Positions 1 through 9,140 of a stretch of DNA of 64,000 bases are shown here, one piece after another (position 1 is the stretch's first letter; each line of letters starts with the position of its first letter). A model generated the notes under the pieces. It saw only the letters and a program-made list of their open reading frames with translations. It was not told the origin of the DNA and made no database searches. Both the position numbers and the translations under genes were made by a program. Source of the DNA: Chloroflexota bacterium (GTDB taxonomy: Bacteria; Chloroflexota; Anaerolineae; Promineifilales; Promineifilaceae); assembly GCA_013112725.1 (NCBI GenBank), contig JABFFZ010000003.1:62001-126000 (forward strand), read 5' to 3'.

Positions 1-1028
1 CCCACCGTTTTGCCCTCGTCCCGCAGCAGTTCCTTGCAAAAACGCATGTAGTGAAGGCGCAAGTTGCACCGCTGCACATAGGCCAACGAAAGACCGGTAT
101 ACCGCGCCAGCTTCTTCTCAATCTGGGCGCGTTTTGCTGCCGAAAGCGCCGATCCCTGCATGAGCGCCAGCGTGTAATCAGTGAGGGCAAATTGGCGCAC
201 CTCGTCCAACGTCTTCTGCAAATCCGCCTGCAAATCAGCCGCCAGTTTTTGGTGATACCAGGCTGTCGCCGTCAGCGAGGGCAGGTAAAGAATGTAGGGC
301 AAATCATTGCCCACCGGATAGCGAATGGTCTGGAAATTAAGGACAACAGAAACAAGCATAATGCCGTTCAGATACAGGCCGTGTCGCTCTTGCAAGTAGC
401 CAGACAACCCGGCGGCGCGGGTCGTGCCATAGCTCTCGCCGATCAAAAACTTGGGCGAAGTCCAACGGCCGTACCGGCTCACATACAGCCGGATAAAATC
501 CCCCACCGACTCAATGTCCTTCTTAAAAGCATGAAAATCCTTTGGCTTTTCGCCGGGCACGGCACGGCTGAAGCCGGTGCTGACCGGATCAATAAAGACC
601 AGGTCGCTTTGGTCCAGCAGCGAAAAGTCGTTGTTGACCATCTTGTAGGGCGGCGGCAGCTGCTGCCCACCGTCCATCGTCTCCACCCGGCGCGGCCCCA
701 GCAGCCCCAGATGCAGCCACACGGAGGAAGAGCCAGGGCCGCCATTGAAGGAAAAGGTCAACGGCCGTGACCCCACCTCCTCCACCCCATCCAGCGTATA
801 GGCAATGAAAAAGACGCTGGCCTTCGCCTTTTCCCCCTCCGACTTGCCCTCCTTTTCCGCCTCCTCCTTCAGCACAATGGTGCCGCAGGTGACGGTGTAG
901 GAAAGTTCACGGCCGTCAATCACGGCCGTGTGCTGCGTCACCGAAATTTTGTCCTCCGGCGTCGGGTATTTCTCGTCCTTCTCTTTCTCTTTATCGTTAC
1001 CGTTCTTCTTTTCGTCTTCAGCCATCAT
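1..1028 (-). CDS. S10-family serine carboxypeptidase (partial, C-terminus beyond window)
   Basis: Reading the minus strand from an ATG at 1028 gives an open frame that runs off the left edge, so only the first ~342 residues are present. The protein begins with a short charged Lys/Glu/Asp segment. It then carries the S10 hallmarks: FNGGPGSSSVWLHLGLLGPR (oxyanion-hole region) and GESYGTTRAAGL, which holds the nucleophilic serine. The catalytic Asp and His lie in the missing C-terminus. Family members remove C-terminal residues from peptides. I see no convincing signal peptide, so the location is uncertain. A GGCAAGG stretch upstream of the ATG could serve as ribosome binding site. A second ATG follows immediately at 1025. 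The family call is firm; the substrate is unknown. Confidence 0.85.
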   Translation of the reverse strand, partial: MMAEDEKKNGNDKEKEKDEKYPTPEDKISVTQHTAVIDGRELSYTVTCGTIVLKEEAEKEGKSEGEKAKASVFFIAYTLDGVEEVGSRPLTFSFNGGPGSSSVWLHLGLLGPRRVETMDGGQQLPPPYKMVNNDFSLLDQSDLVFIDPVSTGFSRAVPGEKPKDFHAFKKDIESVGDFIRLYVSRYGRWTSPKFLIGESYGTTRAAGLSGYLQERHGLYLNGIMLVSVVLNFQTIRYPVGNDLPYILYLPSLTATAWYHQKLAADLQADLQKTLDEVRQFALTDYTLALMQGSALSAAKRAQIEKKLARYTGLSLAYVQRCNLRLHYMRFCKELLRDEGKTV

Positions 1029-1049
1029 GCCTTGCCTTTCACGTTCGTA

Positions 1050-1094
1050 GTAGGCGATTTATCGCCGTCAGAGGGCGATAAATCGCCTACTACA
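1050..1094. terminator. Hairpin between NifU-like and S10 peptidase genes
   Basis: The arms GTAGTAGGCGATTTATCGCC and its reverse complement (around 1050-1069 and 1075-1094) form a long stem with a short loop. There is no clear T-tract, so it is either a weak terminator or an mRNA-stabilising hairpin. Confidence 0.5.
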
Positions 1095-1106
1095 AACACA
1101 CGCGGA

Positions 1107-1403
1107 TCACACCGCCACCACCGCCTTCACCTGCGGAAAAAACTGCTTCACCGTGCCCTCTACCCAGCCGTGCAGCGTCACCGGAGCCAGATTACACCCC
1201 TCACACGCGCCAGACAAATGCACCGTGACCACATCATCCACATACCCAACCATTTCCACCTCGCCGCCATGATAATGCTCAATATAGCTGCTGATGGTCT
1301 TGATCAGGGCTTCCATACGTTCTGTTTCCGTCGCTTCCTGGGGAATGCGCTGCATTTCGCTGTTAAACCCGCGCACGCCCGCCGGTCTGTTCATGGTCGT
1401 CAT
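1107..1403 (-). CDS. NifU-like C-terminal-domain Fe-S scaffold protein
   Basis: This 98-residue protein consists of a ~40-residue helical N-terminal segment followed by a NifU C-terminal (Nfu) domain. The core LSGACEGCNLAP carries the CxxC pair that in Nfu proteins bridges a [4Fe-4S] cluster between two subunits. The family role is Fe-S cluster assembly or delivery in the cytoplasm. GGAG lies at the right distance before the ATG at 1403. It points the same way as the S10 peptidase downstream, with an 78-bp gap that carries a hairpin of inverted TAGTAGGCGATTTATCGCC-type arms. The Fe-S client is not indicated, although Mrp-type and RicT Fe-S-related genes occur at the other end of the window. 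Confidence 0.85.
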   Translation of the reverse strand: MTTMNRPAGVRGFNSEMQRIPQEATETERMEALIKTISSYIEHYHGGEVEMVGYVDDVVTVHLSGACEGCNLAPVTLHGWVEGTVKQFFPQVKAVVAV

Positions 1404-1429
1404 GGGAATTCTCCTTCACCGAAGGGCGA

Positions 1430-1580
1430 TTTAGCAAAGGGTGTGTTTCAAACGAGTTGAATCGTCACTAGAACACAGATTTACAGGATTTACGGATTAG
1501 GGTAAGTCAAAAAGCAAATCCGCAAACCCTGCCCATCCCTTGTTCTATTACCAACCGAAATGAAACACACCCTTTAGCAA
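1430..1580. mobile_element. MITE-like element with 8-bp flanking duplication
   Basis: TTTAGCAA is directly repeated at 1430-1437 and 1573-1580. Between the copies lies a 135-bp segment with perfect 12-bp terminal inverted repeats GGGTGTGTTTCA / TGAAACACACCC (1439-1450 and 1561-1572). The repeat extends to 15 bp if part of the flank is counted. The interior is itself partly self-complementary (GGATTTACGGATT against AAATCCGCAAACC) and contains no gene. This is the structure expected of a non-autonomous transposon or fold-back element. No transposase source is visible in the window. Confidence 0.55.
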
Positions 1581-2058
1581 CTCACCCTACGACAATCAAT
1601 CATAGTGACATGGTATCATAATCCCTTTATCGTTGCCACGTGGTTAATTACCAGGGTGATCAGATTTTTAGATGATATGTGGGCGGCGTCAGGCAAGGGG
1701 CTGTACAACATTGGTCAATCAAAATGGTTCTGCCCCTTGCCTGGCACGACTTGTCACCAGACCTCCGCACACCTTTCTGACATTGTTCAGTTGTTTTTAA
1801 TTACAACCGTCTGTTACACTTCCCCTATGTAATACGACATACCACGTAGGGCTGTACCGTGTGATTGTGATGTATTCGCAGCCTGGCCGTTGGCTTCCAA
1901 CACATACGCAATTCACGATAATGGAACAGCATCCAATAAAACGGTTAACAACAAACAGGTTGTCTTGATGAGGGGCCAGGTAGATAGATGACAGGGAACA
2001 AACTCTTAATCTCCCACTCTCTTACACCCCAACCTGTAATTCAGGAGAAAACAAGATC
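1581..2058. other. Gene-free upstream region of the macroglobulin gene
   Basis: I find no credible gene here. A strong inverted repeat (CAGGCAAGGGGC at 1690-1701 against GCCCCTTGCCTG at 1732-1743) could form a 12-bp stem with a 30-nt loop. A short GTTGT...ACAAC repeat lies near 1789-1806. The region presumably contains the promoter and 5' leader of the large lipoprotein gene. AGGAGA at 2043-2048 is its likely ribosome binding site. Confidence 0.5.
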
Positions 2059-5000
2059 ATGCGTAAACACGTCCTACTTACTTTTATTTTATTCTTGCTG
2101 GTCATAGCCGCCTGCCGCAAAGAGGAACCGCTGCCCACGCCGGTACCCACCATCGCCGTGCCCACGGCCGTGCCCACCAACACCCCCCCCCCCCGCCCCA
2201 CCCTGGCCCCCGGCGAAACGCCGCCGCCCGGTGAACCCCTTGCCCCCACCACCATCAACCCGGCCGACATCACCTGGTCGCCCCAGGTGATAGACAGCAG
2301 CCCGCTGCCCGGCGAAGAACTGCTGCTGGACGGAGCGATCACCATCCGCTTTGACCAGCCAATGGATCAGACCTCCGTTGAACAGGCCATGTCCGTAGCT
2401 GCCGAAGAAGACGGCACGGCCGTCACCGGCGACTTTAGCTGGCCCCGGCCCGATACCGTCATCTTCACCCCCCGAACTGATTTTAGCGGCAAGCAGCTTT
2501 ACCGCATCAGCATTGACAACCGCGCCGAGGGGCAAAACGGCCGTCCGCTGGAAGTGCCCATCCAACTGCTGTTGCAAACCGCCGGCGACCTGGCCGTCAG
2601 CCAGGTATTGCCCGCCGACGACACCGCCGGTGTGCCCACCGACGGCGCTATCACCGTCATGTTCAACCGGCCCGTAGTGCCCCTGGTCAGCACCGGGCAG
2701 CAGGCTGATTTACCGCAGCCGCTCGCCTTTGACCCACCCGCCACCGGGCGCGGCGAATGGACATCCACCAGCATCTACCGCTTTATCCCCGACCCCCCGT
2801 TGGCCGGCGCTACCACCTACAGCGTCAGAGTAGACCCGGCGCTAACCGACGTCGTAGGCGTGAAAATGGCCGCCCCCTTTAGCTGGTCATTCACCACCCT
2901 CAATCCTGACGTGGTCACCATCTTCCCGGAGGAGACGACCGCCATCGCCCCCGATACCACTTTCACCGTCACCTTCAATATGCCCATGGACACGGCCGTT
3001 ACCGAAGCAGCTATTGCCCTGGAAGGGGGCAGCAGTGCTCCCCGGCTGGCGTTTAATTGGGTGGAAGGAGATCGTGTGGTTGGCGTCACCCCCCAGGAAC
3101 TGCTGGACATGGAGACAGAGTACGAATTTGTCATTGGCGCGTCCGCGGGCGCTGCCAGCGGGCAGGCCGCCCTGGGTGAAGACGTTTCCTTCACCTATAA
3201 CACCAATCCCTTCCCCGCCATCAGCAGCGTCTATCCCCGCGCCGGGCAAACGGCCGAACAGTGGGATCGTGGCGTGAACATTCAGTTTGCCGCGCCTATG
3301 AATTGGGACACCGTCGAGGGCAAAATCAGCATTTTCCCCGCCCCCGCCGTACCGCCTCGTTACCATATAGATACCTGGTCAAATGGCGTCTTTGTAGATT
3401 TCACATTCCAGCCCAACACGTCATACCGGGTCATCGTACCCGGTACGGCCGCTGACCCCTATGGCAACACCTTGGGCGCGCCCTATGAGTGGACGTTCCG
3501 CTCACCCAGTACGCCGCCCATCGCTTCCCTCAATTTACCGCCTAACCAAAGTCTACTCAGCACCAGTTTCCCCACCCAGGTAGACATTATTCACAACAAC
3601 GTCGCCGCCATTGATGTGCAACTTTACAATCTGGGACTGCCACTCAATCTGCTGAACAATCCCTGGGATGTGCGCGACTACTCCCCTGCCAGTGCGCCAC
3701 TACGCGCCTGGGAGCTGCCCATCACCACCCCGCGCAACGAAGTGGGCGTCATCACCCTCCCCCTGGCCGATGGCGGCGTCTTACCAACCGGTATCTACCT
3801 CATCCGGCTGTTAGCCGATGAATTACAGGAAGATACCCGGTGGTGGCAGAACCAACAAAACGTTCTGATCATCGCCGATACCAATGTGGTGGTGAAGGAG
3901 ATGTTTGGCGATGTGTATGTGTGGACGACGGACATCGGCAGCGGCCAGCCGGCCGCCAACCGCAATCTGACGCTCTATAATGCCCAAGGGGTGCGCGTGG
4001 GCACGGCCGTGACCGATGCCAACGGTCTGGCCCGCTTTGATTACATGCCCGCCAATAGCTACCTGGAAGGCGTCACCGTCATTAGCAATGCCCCCGGTGA
4101 AACCGGTTTTGGCGCCGGTAATAGCAACTGGAACAGCAATACCGCCCCCTGGAGCTTTGGCATTAGCGCCGCTTCTGACGATCAATCACCCCTGTTTGGC
4201 TACCTGTACACCGACCGGCCCATTTATCGCCCCGGTGATACCGTCTATTACAAAGGGATTGTGCGGGAGAATGATTACGGCCGTTTCTTCCTGCCCGGCG
4301 AAACACTCAGTCTGGAACTCAACATCTCCTTCTATGACTATACCGGCCAAAATGAGCTAAACGAATACGTCACCGTCACCACCCAACCGGATGGCACCTT
4401 CAACGGTGAATTTGTCATTCCCGAAAATGGGCCATTGGGCAGCTACACCATCAGCCTGGGCAGCCAGGGTTTTAACTGGCGCGCCTATGTCAATTTCACC
4501 GTCGCCGAATACCGCCGCCCCGAATTTCTGGTGACACTGACGCCAGCGTCAACGGATGCCCTGCGCGGCGAGCCGGTGGATGTGACGCTGCAAGCTGAAT
4601 ACTTCTTTGGCGGCACCGCCGCCGACCTGTCGGTGACCTGGAGCATCTACGAAGACGCCTTCTACCCTGACTTCCCCGGCCCTTATTACTGCTGGACAGA
4701 CTGTGGCGGTTTCAATTATGAAGACCCCGGCTTCTTCTATAGGGGTGAAAACTTTGTGGGCAGCGGCGAAGGGGTCACAGATGGCAACGGCCGTCTCGCC
4801 ATTACCCTGCCCGCCGACCTGCTGCAAAACAGCGATCCTGGTAGCCGCCAGGTGCGGATTGAAGCCACCGTACAAGACATCTCCAACCTGCCCGTCACCA
4901 GCCGCGCCGAAGTCACCTTCCACGCCGCTGAAACCTACGCCGGTATCCGCGCCCTCACCGGCTTCGTGGCTGCCGGTCAGCAAGCCGAAGTGGAAGTGAA

Positions 5001-8000
5001 AACGGTCAACTGGGACGGCGAACGAGTCGCCAACCAAAACATCGAGATTGTTTTCTACCGGCGGGACTGGACGCCGGTACGCACCCAGGATTACGGCATG
5101 TATTACACCGCCTGGAACGCCACCGACACCGAAGTGGCCCGTACCAGCGTCACGACCGATGCGCAGGGAATCGCCAAAGCCACCTTTACACCCGATCAAG
5201 GCGGCTCTTACCTGGCGGTAGCTACGTACACCGATGGCTCTGGGCGCACCAACCTGAGCAGCACCTACGTCTGGGTAACGGCCGACGGCCGTATCGCCTG
5301 GCAAACCGACCCCTATGACAAGGCCATGGACCTCATCCCTGACCGCACTGAATACGTGGTCGGGGATACCGCCCAGGTGTTGGTGCAAAACCCCTTCGCC
5401 GTGCCTGTGCAGGCCTGGGTGACGTTGGAACGGGGCAGCCTCATCAGCCAACGCATTGTGACCTTGCAGCCCAATAGCGACATCATCAGCATCCCCCTGA
5501 CCGATATCTTTGCGCCCAATGCGTTTGTGACGATCACGGCCGTGAAACCCACCGACCCCACCAACCCCGCCAACCCCTACGCCGAAATCCGGCTGGGCAT
5601 TGCCGAACTGGTGGTCAACCCGGCCATCTTCAACGTCAATATTGAACTAACGCCGCGTGAATCGGTATTGGAACCGCACGGCACGGCCGTCTTCGACATC
5701 CGCACCACCGACCACACCGGCGCGCCCGTCTCCGCCGACCTCTCCCTGGCGCTGGTAGACCTGGCCGTGCTGACGCTCTTACCGGACAACGCACCGCCCA
5801 TCCTGGACACCTTCTACGAACGGCAGCCTTATCGCAGCCAGACCGGCGGTGGCCTCTTCATCTCCGGTGAAGGGTTGCCCATCGAAATCCCGCTGCCCGG
5901 CGGCGGCCTGGGCGGCGGCGGCGGCGATATGGCCGCGGCCGAATCCGTTGCTCTGGAAGAAGAAGACGACGTGCGCCGCGACTTCCGCGACACCGCCTTC
6001 TGGCAGGCCAATTTGCTCACCGACAGTGACGGCCGGGCCACCGTGGAAATCACCCTGCCCGATAACCTGACCACCTGGCGGCTCTCTAGCAAAGCCAACA
6101 CCGCCGATACCCTGGTGGGCCAGAACAGCGCCGACATCGTCACCACCCTGCCGCTGCTCATCCGCCCCGTTACCCCCCGCTTCCTGACGGTGGGTGACAC
6201 GCTGCAAATTGGCGCCATCATCAACAACAATACGGACAGCGCCATTGAAACAGCCATCAACCTGGCCGCAACCGGCGTCACATTGAACAGCCCGGCGGAG
6301 CAAACGGTAAACGTACCCGCTCATGGGCAGACATTGGTGCGCTGGGATACGGCCGTGAACGACGCCCAATTCGTAGATGGCCAGGCCTTTGCCGACCTCA
6401 CCTTCCGCGTCAGCGGCGGCGGCTACACAGACGCCACCAAACCCACCTTCGGCGTTGGCCCAGACAATCTCATCCCCATCTACCGCTACAACGCCCAGGA
6501 CATCGTGGGCACGTCCGGCGAATTGACCGCGCCCGGCAGCCGTGTGGAAGCTATTTTACTGCCGCCCGGTGTAGACATGGATCAGGGCAATGTGGATGTA
6601 GTACTCAGCCCGTCGCTGGCAGCGGCCCTGCTGGACAGCATTCGCCTGCACAACAACATGGATTTCCTGGCCGACTGCCCGGCAGCCATTGCCGACCAAA
6701 TGCTGCCCAACGTGGCTGTAAAAACGCTGACGACCCGGCTCAATGCCCCCGAAGTGGAAGCCCAATTTGGCGACGAACCGGCGGCGATGATCAACGCCGG
6801 CATAAGCCGGTTAACGGCGCTGGTACAAAGCGATGGCGGCTGGAGCTGGTGTTTTGAAAGCGATAGCGACCCCTGGATCACGGCCTACGCCCTGCTGGGG
6901 CTGGCCAAAGCCCGCCAGATCGGCTTTACCGTAGACGAGGCCATGCTGGAAAAATCAGGTAACTACCTGGTGCGGCAGCTAGGCCGCCCAGAAAACTTCC
7001 GTACCGCTTCCGACGCCAACCGGCAGGCGTTTTTCCTCTACGTGTTGGCTCAATTGGGCGTGGATGTGAATGCGGAACTGGATAATCTGTTCACCGAAGC
7101 GCGTGGCCTGCTGGATCCGTATGGCAAGGCGCTGCTGCTGATGGCCTATCACCTGACCGACAGTAACCAGAACGCAGACGCCCTCATCGCCGATCTCAGT
7201 GGCAGCGCCATCGCTTCCGCCACCGGCACACATTGGGAAGATGTCAGCCAGGATTACCGCAACCTGAGCAGCGACATTCGCGGCACAGCCATGGTCATTA
7301 ACGCCCTGGCGCTTTGGCAGCCGGACAACGCCCTGGCGCCAGGCGCGGTGCGCTGGCTGATGGCCGCCCGCACCGCCAGCGTCTGGCCAACCACACATGA
7401 ATCTGCCTGGGGTATCTTTGGCCTGACGGAGTGGCTGGCCGCCACCAGCGAATTGGACGCCAACTACGATTATGGTTTGCAGGTGAATTTGCAGCCTACG
7501 GCCGATGGGTCATTCAGCCGCGCAAACATCGCCGACAGCCGCCAGGTGACGGTTCCCGTGCCCGGCCTGTTCAGCGACGACCCCAACTTCTTTGAGTTCC
7601 GGCGCGGCGCGGGGGATGGCACACTCTATTACACCATGCACCTGAACACGGCCGTAGACGCCAGCCAGGTCAGCGCCATCAATCGTGGCATCCACGTGGA
7701 ACGCGCCTACTTTGACGCCGCCTGTGACCCGGACGTGGCAACCTGCGCCCCAATTACCCAGATTAAAGCGGGCCAATCGGTGCGCGTGGTTGTCACCATC
7801 CAGACGGAAAACGACCTGCTGCACGCCGTCATCGAAGACCCCATCCCGGCCGGCGCGGAAGCGGTAGACCCGAACCTGGCCACCACGCCCACAGACAGCG
7901 GTGATGGCCCCATCCCGCTCGACTATCTGTGGGGTTATTGGGGCTGGTGGTTGTTTGACCGGGTGGAATACCGGGATGAGAAGATCGTCTTCCTGGCCAG

Positions 8001-8151
8001 CTTCTTACCGGCAGGCACGTACCAATACAGCTACACGCTGAACACCTTCATCCCCGGTACATACCAGGTGATGCCCACGTTTGCCAAAGAAGCGTACTTC
8101 CCTGAGGTGAACGGCCGTGCCGCCGGCCTGCTGTTTACGATTGTGGAGTAG
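2059..8151 (+). CDS. Alpha-2-macroglobulin-like lipoprotein, thioester residues lost
   Basis: This 2030-residue secreted protein has a lipoprotein signal (lipobox IAAC, Cys19) and a Pro/Thr-rich linker containing a 12-C DNA run. Several Big_5/Ig-like modules fill ~65-485. Macroglobulin (MG) domains follow, with the typical RPIYRPGDTVYYKG near residue 720. An MG/alpha-2-macroglobulin core FWQANLLTDSDGRATVEI leads into the alpha-helical thioester domain. Family members trap proteases and protect the cell envelope. At the canonical CxEQ site the cysteine is kept (residue 1540) but the Glu-Gln pair is Ala-Ala (DCPAAIADQMLPN), so no thioester should form. No pbpC partner is adjacent, unlike thioester-containing bacterial homologues. 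A Gly-rich stretch and an acidic stretch near residues 1275-1310 may be the bait-like segment. The family call is firm; the function is inferred. Confidence 0.9.
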   Translation: MRKHVLLTFILFLLVIAACRKEEPLPTPVPTIAVPTAVPTNTPPPRPTLAPGETPPPGEPLAPTTINPADITWSPQVIDSSPLPGEELLLDGAITIRFDQPMDQTSVEQAMSVAAEEDGTAVTGDFSWPRPDTVIFTPRTDFSGKQLYRISIDNRAEGQNGRPLEVPIQLLLQTAGDLAVSQVLPADDTAGVPTDGAITVMFNRPVVPLVSTGQQADLPQPLAFDPPATGRGEWTSTSIYRFIPDPPLAGATTYSVRVDPALTDVVGVKMAAPFSWSFTTLNPDVVTIFPEETTAIAPDTTFTVTFNMPMDTAVTEAAIALEGGSSAPRLAFNWVEGDRVVGVTPQELLDMETEYEFVIGASAGAASGQAALGEDVSFTYNTNPFPAISSVYPRAGQTAEQWDRGVNIQFAAPMNWDTVEGKISIFPAPAVPPRYHIDTWSNGVFVDFTFQPNTSYRVIVPGTAADPYGNTLGAPYEWTFRSPSTPPIASLNLPPNQSLLSTSFPTQVDIIHNNVAAIDVQLYNLGLPLNLLNNPWDVRDYSPASAPLRAWELPITTPRNEVGVITLPLADGGVLPTGIYLIRLLADELQEDTRWWQNQQNVLIIADTNVVVKEMFGDVYVWTTDIGSGQPAANRNLTLYNAQGVRVGTAVTDANGLARFDYMPANSYLEGVTVISNAPGETGFGAGNSNWNSNTAPWSFGISAASDDQSPLFGYLYTDRPIYRPGDTVYYKGIVRENDYGRFFLPGETLSLELNISFYDYTGQNELNEYVTVTTQPDGTFNGEFVIPENGPLGSYTISLGSQGFNWRAYVNFTVAEYRRPEFLVTLTPASTDALRGEPVDVTLQAEYFFGGTAADLSVTWSIYEDAFYPDFPGPYYCWTDCGGFNYEDPGFFYRGENFVGSGEGVTDGNGRLAITLPADLLQNSDPGSRQVRIEATVQDISNLPVTSRAEVTFHAAETYAGIRALTGFVAAGQQAEVEVKTVNWDGERVANQNIEIVFYRRDWTPVRTQDYGMYYTAWNATDTEVARTSVTTDAQGIAKATFTPDQGGSYLAVATYTDGSGRTNLSSTYVWVTADGRIAWQTDPYDKAMDLIPDRTEYVVGDTAQVLVQNPFAVPVQAWVTLERGSLISQRIVTLQPNSDIISIPLTDIFAPNAFVTITAVKPTDPTNPANPYAEIRLGIAELVVNPAIFNVNIELTPRESVLEPHGTAVFDIRTTDHTGAPVSADLSLALVDLAVLTLLPDNAPPILDTFYERQPYRSQTGGGLFISGEGLPIEIPLPGGGLGGGGGDMAAAESVALEEEDDVRRDFRDTAFWQANLLTDSDGRATVEITLPDNLTTWRLSSKANTADTLVGQNSADIVTTLPLLIRPVTPRFLTVGDTLQIGAIINNNTDSAIETAINLAATGVTLNSPAEQTVNVPAHGQTLVRWDTAVNDAQFVDGQAFADLTFRVSGGGYTDATKPTFGVGPDNLIPIYRYNAQDIVGTSGELTAPGSRVEAILLPPGVDMDQGNVDVVLSPSLAAALLDSIRLHNNMDFLADCPAAIADQMLPNVAVKTLTTRLNAPEVEAQFGDEPAAMINAGISRLTALVQSDGGWSWCFESDSDPWITAYALLGLAKARQIGFTVDEAMLEKSGNYLVRQLGRPENFRTASDANRQAFFLYVLAQLGVDVNAELDNLFTEARGLLDPYGKALLLMAYHLTDSNQNADALIADLSGSAIASATGTHWEDVSQDYRNLSSDIRGTAMVINALALWQPDNALAPGAVRWLMAARTASVWPTTHESAWGIFGLTEWLAATSELDANYDYGLQVNLQPTADGSFSRANIADSRQVTVPVPGLFSDDPNFFEFRRGAGDGTLYYTMHLNTAVDASQVSAINRGIHVERAYFDAACDPDVATCAPITQIKAGQSVRVVVTIQTENDLLHAVIEDPIPAGAEAVDPNLATTPTDSGDGPIPLDYLWGYWGWWLFDRVEYRDEKIVFLASFLPAGTYQYSYTLNTFIPGTYQVMPTFAKEAYFPEVNGRAAGLLFTIVE

Positions 8152-8170
8152 ACGGCCGTTGATGAGCAAA

Positions 8171-8204
8171 AGACCCGAAGGGTTTGGGAAAACCCTTCGG
8201 GTCT
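8171..8204. terminator. Perfect 15-bp hairpin after macroglobulin gene
   Basis: AGACCCGAAGGGTTT (8171-8185) pairs perfectly with 8190-8204 across a 4-nt loop, 20 bp after the stop codon. There is no T-tract. It belongs to the AGACC...GGTCT hairpin type also seen at 12979-13011 and 61375-61408. Confidence 0.7.
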
Positions 8205-8447
8205 GTGGGGGATTATGGAGGGGGAATGGGGTACGGCCGTGAACCTTCCAGGTTTATTCTTCTAGCTGCCATTTATATTTTTGCTTTACACATTGTCATC
8301 TTACTGGTGCTTGCTATGGTTGGTGTTCCCGCCGCACCTGTTTTGCGCAACGCACATGTGGGAATTATACGGCCGTACCCCCACCCCAACCAATCCCCTC
8401 ACGGCTGCCGTGCTTTAATAGCTGCTAAAGAAAGGGCGAAGGAGATA
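8205..8447. other. Gene-free stretch
   Basis: I see no supported gene here. Two ACGGCCGT octamers occur, at about 8233 and 8370. A hydrophobic open frame starting inside the preceding hairpin has no ribosome binding site and no family resemblance. Confidence 0.4.
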
Positions 8448-8794
8448 CTAAAGTGGTAAGCGTTGAACCTGGTTTATCCACTCCTCTGCTGAACTACAAG
8501 CTACAATGAGGAGTAGATCTTCAATTACTGAGCTGATAGACAGTGTGTCGCTGGCCACAATGACACCGGCTGCCAACTCTCCAGTTCCTATTCGTTCGTA
8601 AGCATAAATGGGAACCGTTTTTCATCGCGAGTTAGCAGGATACGCCCTTCACGCGCAGCCCATTCCAGAACGATGGGATCAGTAGCGCCAGCTATCTCCA
8701 TATCCTAAACCCGCATGACATCCAAATCTGGCTGGCGACGTAGCAAACCACGCAGGATGCGATTGTCGAAGTTCTCGTCGGCTGCGAATTTCAT
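8448..8794 (-). pseudogene. DUF5615 PIN-like toxin, disrupted
   Basis: From the ATG at 8794 the minus strand encodes MKFAADENFDNRILRGLLRR, the typical start of DUF5615 (Mut7-C/PIN-like) toxins. At codon 30 a TAG replaces the glutamine expected before DMEIAGATDPIVLEWA. After ILLTRDEK the reading frame shifts by one. The correct tail (TVPIYAYERIGTGELAAGV ... INQVQRLPL, stop at 8448) continues only if one A is restored in the run at about 8621. The total of 347 nt is one short of 116 codons. The gene therefore carries one nonsense and one frameshift lesion and should be inactive, unless one is a sequencing error. The DUF433 antitoxin lies upstream. Confidence 0.85.
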
Positions 8795-9140
8795 TTGGCC
8801 ATTGTTTTGCAGCGGCCTGGTGGCGTGCCAGCAAACGTTCGCGGAATAGCCGATAATCAGGCGCAGATTCAATCGTATGCCAGATTTCCGCGGCGGCTTC
8901 TTTTTGCTGGTGCAGGTAATGATTCACGGCCGTCTGGTTATTCAGGTAGTAAGAAATGACCGCGTAAACGTCGGCCAGTTTCAGAGCCGGGTAATGACTG
9001 GCAATTTCCTCGGCCGTGTGTCCCTGATTGAACGCACGAACAACGACATCCAATGTAACCCTTGTACCGCCAACGCGAATGATGCCATCCTGATCAAACT
9101 GCAAAGGGGGAGATTGTGCTTCAACTATCAATGTCATCAT
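8679..9140 (-). CDS. DUF433 antitoxin
   Basis: Residues ~10-75 match DUF433 (IIRVGGTRVTLDVVVRAFNQGHTAEEIASHYPALKLADVYAVISYYL), a helix-turn-helix-like antitoxin paired with DUF5615 toxins. The frame reads about 40 codons past the usual end, over the toxin start. A lost A in the AAAA run near 8810 would explain this, because restoring it gives a stop overlapping the toxin ATG. The C-terminal ~40 residues are therefore probably not native. The start codon and its GAGGTG ribosome binding site sit inside a perfect inverted repeat, which suggests autoregulation. The antitoxin domain itself looks intact although its toxin is broken. Confidence 0.8.
   Translation of the reverse strand: MMTLIVEAQSPPLQFDQDGIIRVGGTRVTLDVVVRAFNQGHTAEEIASHYPALKLADVYAVISYYLNNQTAVNHYLHQQKEAAAEIWHTIESAPDYRLFRERLLARHQAAAKQWPNEIRSRRELRQSHPAWFATSPARFGCHAGLGYGDSWRY

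Noticed and set aside
51..770. Plus-strand open frame opposite the S10 peptidase
   Set aside because: Basic, low-complexity translation without domain or ribosome binding site; the minus strand carries clear S10 motifs over the same bases.
1605..1832. 75-codon open frame in the leader region of the macroglobulin gene
   Set aside because: No ribosome binding site or recognisable pattern; it spans a hairpin stem.
8184..8459. Hydrophobic open frame after the macroglobulin gene
   Set aside because: It starts inside a perfect hairpin, has no ribosome binding site and ends in a different gene's remnant.
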